NCBI GenBank assembly: GCA_016794585.1
Contig: JAEUJM010000009.1
Coordinates: 1-64,000, forward strand
DNA from: Acidimicrobiales bacterium
GTDB lineage: Bacteria > Actinomycetota > Acidimicrobiia > Acidimicrobiales > DATDAH01
Direction of reading: 5' to 3'
Length of the DNA: 64,000 nucleotides
Shown: piece by piece, positions 58,798 to 64,000 of the stretch
Layout of the letters: every line of letters begins with the position of its first letter
How positions within the stretch are numbered: position 1 is the first letter of the stretch
The notes under the pieces: model-generated
Seen by the model: only the letters and a program-made list of their open reading frames with translations
What the model was told of the DNA's origin: nothing
Databases searched by the model: none
Position numbers and translations under genes: made by a program

Positions 58798-60621
58798 ATG
58801 CACCCAGAGGACGGGACCACGGAGTACGACCCCGAGGCGGTGCGGGCGAAGTACCTCGCCGAGCGCGACCGCCGTCTCGTCCCGGGCCGGGCCGACATCC
58901 GCGACCTGCGCCAGGACGACCGCTTCGCCCGGTACCGCGAGGACCCCTTCACCCCCCACGCGGACCGCGATCCCGTGTCCGAGGAGCTCGATGTCGTCAT
59001 CGTCGGGGGCGGCATCGCCGGGATCCTCGCCGCGGTCGAGCTGCGCAAGGTCGGGGTCGAGCACGTGCGCATCGTCGACCAGGCCGGCGGCATCGGCGGC
59101 ACCTGGTACTGGAACCGCTACCCGGGGGTGATGTGCGACATCGAGTCGTACATCTACCTGCCCATGCTCGAGGAGATGGGCTACGTCCCGAAGGACCGCT
59201 ACGCCTCGGGCGAGGAGATCCGCCTCCACCTCCAGTCCATCGCCGATCGCTACGACCTGTGCGCCGACGCCCTCTTCCACACCGGGGTCACCGACGCGGT
59301 ATGGGACGAGGCCGCCGGGCGGTGGAGGGTGCATACGGACCGCGGCGACGAGCTCCGTCCGCGGTACTACGTGCTCGCGGTCGGCATCTTGAACCTGCTG
59401 AAGCTGCCCGCGATCCCCGGGATGGAGGACTTCGCCGGCCACTCCTTCCACTCCGCCCGCTGGGACTACGCCTACACCGGCGGCGGGCCGGGCGAGCCCC
59501 TCACCGAGCTGGGCGACAAGACCGTCGCGCTGATCGGCACCGGGGCCACGGGCATCCAGGTGCTGCCCCCGTTGGCCGCGGCCGCCGAGCAGGTCTATCT
59601 GTTCCAGCGCACACCATCGGCCATCGGCGAGCGGGGCAACCGGCCGACGCCGGCCGAGTTCGCCGACGGGCTGGCCCCCGGCTGGCAACAGGACCGCATG
59701 GACAACTTCCAGACGGTGATGCTGGGCAAGCCCGTCGACGAGGACCTCACCGACGATGGCTGGACCCGGCACTACGCCGCCGTCCAGCACCCGCCCCGCC
59801 GCAAGGACATGACCCTCGAGGAGTACCTCCGCGGCGGCGAGGAGATCGACTTCGCGGTCATGGAGGAGCACCGGAGTCGGGTCGAGGAGCTGGTCGAGGA
59901 TCCCGCTGCGGCTGACGTGCTCAAGCCCTGGTACCGCTACCTGTGCAAGCGGCCCTGCTTCCACGACGAGTACCTGCTCGCCTTCAACGAGCCAAACGTC
60001 ACCCTGGTCGACTGCCCCGGGGGCATCGAGCGCGTCACCGCGAAGGGCCTGGTGGTCGACGGGCACGAGTACGAGGTGGACTGCATCGTCTACAGCACGG
60101 GCTTCGAGGCCGAGCTCACCCCGCTGTACCGCCGGGCGGGCCACGAGATCATCGGGCGCCACGGGGTGCGCCTCGCCGACAAGTGGGCGCCCGGGGCCGC
60201 CAGCCTCTTCGGGATGATGAGCCACGGGTTCCCGAATCTGTTCGTAATGCCGGCGCCGGGCCAGCAGGCGGTGGTCACCGTCAACTACACGCAGCTGGCG
60301 GTGCTCGGGGCGCAGTTCGTCGGGCGCACCATCGGCCACCTGGAGTCCGAGGGCGTGACGGTGTTCGACGTCTCGACCGAGGCCGAGGAGGAGTGGACGG
60401 AGAAGATCGTCGCCTCGTTCGTCGACGCGAGCAGCGTCATGGCCGCCTGCACGCCCTCGCGCATCAACCTGGAGGGGCACCCCGAGAACATGAACCCGCG
60501 CAACGGAAACTACGGGCGGGGCCTGGGCGACTACTTCGGCTACCGCCGCCTGCTCGAGGAGTGGCTCGACGCGGGGGACTGCGCCGGCCTCGAGCTGGAG
60601 CGGCGCGACGACGCCGGCTGA
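58798..60621 (+). CDS. Flavin-containing Baeyer-Villiger-type monooxygenase
   Basis: A 607-residue flavoprotein. FAD motif VVIVGGGIAGILAAVELRKVG, NADPH motif VALIGTGATGIQVLPPLA, and the Baeyer-Villiger fingerprint FxGxxxHxxxW in FAGHSFHSARWD are all present; GGTWYWNRYPGVMCDIES is the usual substrate-side loop. Such enzymes insert oxygen into ketones, including cyclic ketones and steroids. The upstream frame is open to 58741, but ATG 58798 with a GAGG site gives the family's expected start. No regulator gene is adjacent; the next two genes (SDR, lactonase-type hydrolase) could process its ester or lactone product. Confidence 0.9.
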   Translation: MHPEDGTTEYDPEAVRAKYLAERDRRLVPGRADIRDLRQDDRFARYREDPFTPHADRDPVSEELDVVIVGGGIAGILAAVELRKVGVEHVRIVDQAGGIGGTWYWNRYPGVMCDIESYIYLPMLEEMGYVPKDRYASGEEIRLHLQSIADRYDLCADALFHTGVTDAVWDEAAGRWRVHTDRGDELRPRYYVLAVGILNLLKLPAIPGMEDFAGHSFHSARWDYAYTGGGPGEPLTELGDKTVALIGTGATGIQVLPPLAAAAEQVYLFQRTPSAIGERGNRPTPAEFADGLAPGWQQDRMDNFQTVMLGKPVDEDLTDDGWTRHYAAVQHPPRRKDMTLEEYLRGGEEIDFAVMEEHRSRVEELVEDPAAADVLKPWYRYLCKRPCFHDEYLLAFNEPNVTLVDCPGGIERVTAKGLVVDGHEYEVDCIVYSTGFEAELTPLYRRAGHEIIGRHGVRLADKWAPGAASLFGMMSHGFPNLFVMPAPGQQAVVTVNYTQLAVLGAQFVGRTIGHLESEGVTVFDVSTEAEEEWTEKIVASFVDASSVMAACTPSRINLEGHPENMNPRNGNYGRGLGDYFGYRRLLEEWLDAGDCAGLELERRDDAG

Positions 60622-60747
60622 CGTGTCGGACGGCCGGCCGGGGGGTGCCGCGGGTGCACTGATGGCGGCGGCGCCCCAGCGCGGCGAGGATGGGCGCGGA
60701 CGAGCGCGCCCGGTTCCGTGGTGGCGCCCGTCATCGGAGGGGGAGTG

Positions 60748-62454
60748 GTGAGCACAGCGTCGGAGGATCGTCAGCGCGTCGCCGTGGTGACCGGCGGGGG
60801 GAACGGCATCGGCGCGGCCATCGCCACCGAGCTGGGCCGGGCCGGCGTGTTCGTGGTCACCGTCGACCCCCTCGTCTCCGTCGACGGGGTCGAGCAGCTC
60901 CCGGATCCCGAGGACACCAGCACTCGAGACACCACGGCCGGCCGCATCGTCGCGGCTGGTGGCTCGGCCCGTTCGTCGTCGCTGTCGGTCACCGACCGGG
61001 AAGGCGTCGTGCGCCTGTTCGCCGACCTGGCCGACGAGCTCGGTGGGGTCGACGCGGTGGTCAACGTGGCCGGCATCACCCGCCAAATGAGCTACACGGA
61101 GGGCACCGAGGACGACTGGCGCAGCGTGCTCGCGGTCCACCTCGACGGCTGGCTGAACGTGTTGGAGGCGGCGCTGCCGGTCATGGCCGCCCAGGGCCAC
61201 GGCCACGTCCTCGGGGTCACCTCCGGCTCGGGGTGGCGACCTGCGGACACCGGTGCCTACGGCTGCGCGAAGCGCGCGGTGGCGTCGCTGGTGTGGCAGC
61301 TCGGCGGGCTCGTCCCGTCGGGCGTCGTGGTCAACGCGGTCTCGCCCATCGCGGTGACCCGGATGGTCCTCGCCGCCATGGAGCGCCAGCGGGCGGCCAC
61401 GCCCCAACAGGCCCAGGCCAAGACCAGCGGCCTCGCCCTCGGCGCCCGCATGCCCACGCCCGAGCAGCTCGGCCCGGTCGGGGCGCACCTCGTGGGGCCC
61501 GACTTCGCGGCCTGCCGAGGCCAGGTGATCTTCGTGGCCGGCGCCGAGCTGGCGCTCGTCGAGCGGCCCCGTCTGCTCGAGGTCGTGGGCACCACGGGCG
61601 TGGCGTCGCTGGCCCACGCACTGGAGTCGATCACCGCCACCGCGCTCGCTCCCGCCGAGGCCGGGCAGGCCAGCACGGGCGGCGGCAACCCCCGCCTGGC
61701 TGCCGCCCTCGGCAGCGTGCTCGAGGACGGTGCCGAGCTGCCGGCGCCGGTCGGGGGGTCCTGCCTCGTCGTGTCGGACCGTCCCGACGTCACCTCGGTG
61801 TTGACGGCCGCCCTCGGCGCCCGTGGCCTCTCGCCCCGCAGCGTCGACGCCGGCACCCTCGACCACTCCTTCGCCGGGACTGCCGCCGCCCTGGCCGAGG
61901 CATCAGAGGCCGGTCCGGTCGATGCCGTCGTCGTCGCCCTGGCGGGCACGGCGGTGGCAGCTGACCTGGGCCCGGGGTGGGAGCGCACCCTGGCCGAGCA
62001 CACCGGCATCGCCGAGCAGATCTACGCCGACGCCGCCTGGTCCCGCGCCGTGGCCGACCAGGCCAACGCCTCGGGTCGCCCGGTGCGCCTGGTCACCCTC
62101 ACCGACGCCGCCGGCGCGGGCGGTCGCAGCCGCGCCCAGGCGGTCGCCCAGCACGCCCGGTCGGCGAAGGGCGCCACCGACGGCCGCCTCGCCGCGTTCG
62201 CGGTGGCGGTCGAGACGGCGGACCCCGGCGACCTGCCGGCGGTGGGCGAGCTGGCCGCTCACCTGGTGGGCAGCCCGGAGGCGCCGGCGCTCTCGGGGGC
62301 AGAGCTCGTGGTGGGCCCGGGCTGGCTCGGGTTGCGCAGCCACCCTCGGGTGGGCGCCAGCCTGAGCTTCCACGACCACACCGTGGCCCCGTGGCTCGAC
62401 GACGTCCTCGCCGACCTCGCCGGCGACTCCCGACCCGGAGGTGCCCCGGCGTGA
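60748..62454 (+). CDS. Tandem SDR protein (active N-terminal, degenerate C-terminal half)
   Basis: A 568-residue protein. Residues 1-260 are a classical SDR: TGGGNGIGAAIA, Asp in VTVDPL, NVAGITRQ, catalytic Ser in VTSGSG and Tyr/Lys in YGCAKRAV. From about 315 a second Rossmann-like segment (GGSCLVVSDRPDVTSVLTAAL..., PVDAVVVALAG, RLVTLTDAAG) lacks the glycine motif and Tyr-x3-Lys, so it is probably structural. Classical SDRs have about 250 residues. GTG 60748, behind GGAGGGGGA, is preferred over GTG 60718. The stop overlaps the next start (GTGA). Confidence 0.82.
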   Translation: MSTASEDRQRVAVVTGGGNGIGAAIATELGRAGVFVVTVDPLVSVDGVEQLPDPEDTSTRDTTAGRIVAAGGSARSSSLSVTDREGVVRLFADLADELGGVDAVVNVAGITRQMSYTEGTEDDWRSVLAVHLDGWLNVLEAALPVMAAQGHGHVLGVTSGSGWRPADTGAYGCAKRAVASLVWQLGGLVPSGVVVNAVSPIAVTRMVLAAMERQRAATPQQAQAKTSGLALGARMPTPEQLGPVGAHLVGPDFAACRGQVIFVAGAELALVERPRLLEVVGTTGVASLAHALESITATALAPAEAGQASTGGGNPRLAAALGSVLEDGAELPAPVGGSCLVVSDRPDVTSVLTAALGARGLSPRSVDAGTLDHSFAGTAAALAEASEAGPVDAVVVALAGTAVAADLGPGWERTLAEHTGIAEQIYADAAWSRAVADQANASGRPVRLVTLTDAAGAGGRSRAQAVAQHARSAKGATDGRLAAFAVAVETADPGDLPAVGELAAHLVGSPEAPALSGAELVVGPGWLGLRSHPRVGASLSFHDHTVAPWLDDVLADLAGDSRPGGAPA

Positions 62455-63326
62455 CCGATCACCCGGACCGTCCCGCCCGCATCGTCGACGCCCACGTGCA
62501 CTTCTGGGACCCGGCCCGCACCGACTGGTACCCCTACCTGGGCGGGCAACAGGACGTGGGCCTTGGTGACGTCACGGGCATGGCCCGGCGGTTCGACCTC
62601 GCCGCCTACCGGTCCGAGTCGCCGGGGTGGAACGTCGAGGCGTGGGTCCACGTGGCCGCCGCCACCGGGACCCACTCGATCGACGAGACGCTCGAGGTGG
62701 ACGTCCGGGCCCAGGTGGACGGGCACCCCGACGCGCTGATCGGGGGCGTCACCCCGACCGACACCGTCGCCGAGGCCGTCGAGCAGCTCGACCGCCAGCT
62801 GCGGGCCGGGCGCTTCCGGGGGATTCGCCCGATGGGCCGGTTCTCGGGCCCGCTCCCGCATCTCGACGTCCTCCGGGCGTTGGCCGATCGCGAGCTGCTC
62901 TTCGAGCTGATGGCCCACCCGGACCAGCTGGCCGAGGCCGCCGAAGGTCTGGCCCAGGTGGACGGCCTCGAGGTCGTCGTCGAGCACGCCGGCTGGCCCC
63001 GCTCGGCCGACGCCGAGGAGCACGCCCTCTGGGCCGAGGGCATGCGGGCCATGGCCGACCTCGGTGACCGGGTGGCCTGCAAGATCTCGGGGCTGGCCAT
63101 GCCGCTCGGGTCCATGGCGCCCGACGTGCTCCGCCCATGGGTCGAGGAGGCGCTCGCCCTGTTCGGCGCCGACCGCTGCTTCTTCGCCAGCAACTTCCCC
63201 GTCGACGGCCTCCACGGCACCCTCGACGAGCTGTGGACGTCCTACGCGGCCCTCACCGCCGGGTTCGACGCCACGACCCGCGACGCCCTCTTCGCCGGCA
63301 ACGCCGAGCGCATCTACCGCCTCTGA
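62451..63326 (+). CDS. Amidohydrolase-2 family (fuconolactonase-like) hydrolase
   Basis: A 291-residue TIM-barrel hydrolase: the metal motif VDAHVHFWDP..DWYPYLGG, IRPMGRFSG, VVEHAGWPRS, CKISGLAMPLG and FFASNFPVDGLHG are the pattern of COG3618 lactonases/L-fuconolactonase and 2-pyrone-4,6-dicarboxylate hydrolase relatives. GTG 62451 overlaps the SDR stop by four bases. With the monooxygenase and SDR upstream it could open a lactone made by that pathway; alternatively it serves the fuconate operon 16 kb away. Both are inferences. Confidence 0.87.
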   Translation: MTDHPDRPARIVDAHVHFWDPARTDWYPYLGGQQDVGLGDVTGMARRFDLAAYRSESPGWNVEAWVHVAAATGTHSIDETLEVDVRAQVDGHPDALIGGVTPTDTVAEAVEQLDRQLRAGRFRGIRPMGRFSGPLPHLDVLRALADRELLFELMAHPDQLAEAAEGLAQVDGLEVVVEHAGWPRSADAEEHALWAEGMRAMADLGDRVACKISGLAMPLGSMAPDVLRPWVEEALALFGADRCFFASNFPVDGLHGTLDELWTSYAALTAGFDATTRDALFAGNAERIYRL

Positions 63327-63336
63327 GGGCCACAAC

Positions 63337-63350
63337 TGAAACGTGTTCTC
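63337..63350. promoter_or_regulatory. KstR-like operator candidate
   Basis: TGAAACGTGTTCTC matches seven of the eight fixed positions of the KstR consensus TnnAACnnGTTnnA (the last A is C). It lies 22 bases upstream of the SDR start, in the 45-base gap after the hydrolase. Confidence 0.45.
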
Positions 63351-63371
63351 GTTTGTCGCTACGGTGAGCGC

Positions 63372-64000
63372 ATGATGCTCGAGGGCAAGACCGTGTTGGT
63401 GACCGGGGTGGGGACAGGGCTGGGGCGCGAATGCGTCGCCGCGGCCCTGCGCGAGGGGGCGAACGTCGTCATGGCGGCCCGCACGGCGGAGACGCTGGAG
63501 GCCACCGCCGCCGAGCTCGACCCGACGGGCGAGCGGGTCCTGCCCGTGCCCTCCGACATCACCGACCCCGCGGCGTGCGACGCGCTCGTGGCCCAGGCGC
63601 TCGCGCGCTTCGGCTCGGTCGATGCCCTCGTGAACGTCGCCGCGTTCGAATACGTGTTCGGCGGCCTGCACGAGACCAAGGACGACGACTGGCGCAAGGC
63701 CTTCGAGACCAACGTGATCGGCGCTCTGACGCTGCTGCGCCCGGTGACCAAGGCGATGGAAGCCGGCGACGGCGGCGCGGTCGTCCTCGTGGGGTCGCAG
63801 TCGATGTTCAAGCCGTCTCTGCCCCAGGCGGGCTACGCCGCCTCGAAGGGTGCTCTGTTGAGCACGATGTACTACCTGGCCGACGAGCTCGGGGCGCACA
63901 ACATCCGCTGCAACATGGTCGTCCCCTCGTGGATGTGGGGCCCGCCGGTGCAGATGTTCGTCGAGGGCACGGCCAAGCAGAAGGGCATCACGGTGGACGA
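63372..64000 (+). CDS. Short-chain dehydrogenase/reductase, 3' end beyond window
   Basis: The first 209 codons of a classical SDR: TGVGTGLGREC cofactor motif, Arg in MAARTAE suggesting NADP, NVAAFEYVFGG, catalytic Ser in VGSQSM and Tyr/Lys in YAASKGAL, then NMVVPSWMWGPP. ATG 63372 and ATG 63375 are adjacent possible starts. A KstR-like box lies just upstream, hinting at steroid or cholesterol-type regulation, in keeping with the Baeyer-Villiger enzyme nearby. The gene is open to the window edge, about 40-60 residues short of the usual length. Confidence 0.88.
   Translation, partial: MMLEGKTVLVTGVGTGLGRECVAAALREGANVVMAARTAETLEATAAELDPTGERVLPVPSDITDPAACDALVAQALARFGSVDALVNVAAFEYVFGGLHETKDDDWRKAFETNVIGALTLLRPVTKAMEAGDGGAVVLVGSQSMFKPSLPQAGYAASKGALLSTMYYLADELGAHNIRCNMVVPSWMWGPPVQMFVEGTAKQKGITVD

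Noticed and set aside
58729-61866. 1045-codon minus-strand open frame
   Set aside because: It lies antisense to the monooxygenase and SDR genes, with composition typical of a shadow frame and no recognisable domain.
1-64000. CRISPR arrays, tRNA or rRNA genes
   Set aside because: No regularly spaced repeats, cloverleaf-like segments or rRNA-like stretches were recognised by eye.

Overview
The window is high-GC, densely packed bacterial DNA. GTG starts are frequent, many stops and starts overlap as ATGA or GTGA, and the families present (CmtR-type sensor, CopC-CopD fusion, BTAD/WD40 regulator, stand-alone LigD polymerase domain, DUF1214, proline/threonine 'TTTTVP' linkers) point to an actinobacterium. 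The linkers and the secreted vWF-D protein suggest a member of class Acidimicrobiia; that placement is inference.

Positions 1-16,400 are a worn mobile region carrying metal-handling genes. At the left edge are IS3-family remnants and a tyrosine integrase whose catalytic tyrosine end is cut off by an IS3 end. Next come a Tat-type multicopper oxidase with a cupredoxin partner, and a minus-strand run: heavy-metal P-type ATPase, DsbA-like and VKOR-like proteins, CPBP protease, and a cyclase-YHS fusion. A second minus-strand run (16,363 down to 9,107) starts with a CmtR-like sensor and its palindromic operator, then DUF3703, a cation-efflux protein, a frameshifted secreted protein, a membrane protein, CopC-CopD, two further membrane proteins and a thioredoxin-like lipoprotein. 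It reads as one metal-responsive copper/cadmium island.

Positions 16,600-25,300 hold the most unusual structure. A unit of [IS end - broken transposase A - two-gene toxin-antitoxin-like cargo - dispersed repeat - remnant of transposase B] occurs twice in near-equal spacing, with a third, internally deleted version beside it. The cargo differs in each unit (PIN-like pair, VapC-like pair, AbiEi/AbiEii-like pair) while the flanks are conserved. A fourth, oppositely oriented AbiE-like pair ends at another copy of the repeat, and its nucleotidyltransferase gene has lost its stop codon.

From about 25,350 to the end the DNA looks like ordinary chromosome: a secreted protein, LigD polymerase domain, zinc alcohol dehydrogenase, an RHH/nucleotidyltransferase pair, a D-aminoacylase-type amidohydrolase, DUF1214, a vWF-D membrane protein, two crotonase-fold enzymes, a degenerate GGDEF-like protein, and a frameshifted sigma/anti-sigma fusion with an extracellular DUF11 region. 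These are followed by an aldehyde dehydrogenase, a dimethylformamidase-like protein, a SnoaL-like protein, and an L-fuconate-type catabolic operon (fuconate dehydratase, signal-less solute-binding protein, SDR). The remainder comprises a delta-60 repeat propeller protein, a 1670-residue BTAD/pseudokinase/NTPase/WD40 regulator, SRPBCC, SelO, DUF4126, HrpB, a Baeyer-Villiger-type monooxygenase, a double SDR, a lactonase-type amidohydrolase and a final SDR that runs off the edge behind a KstR-like box. No tRNA, rRNA or CRISPR array was recognised.
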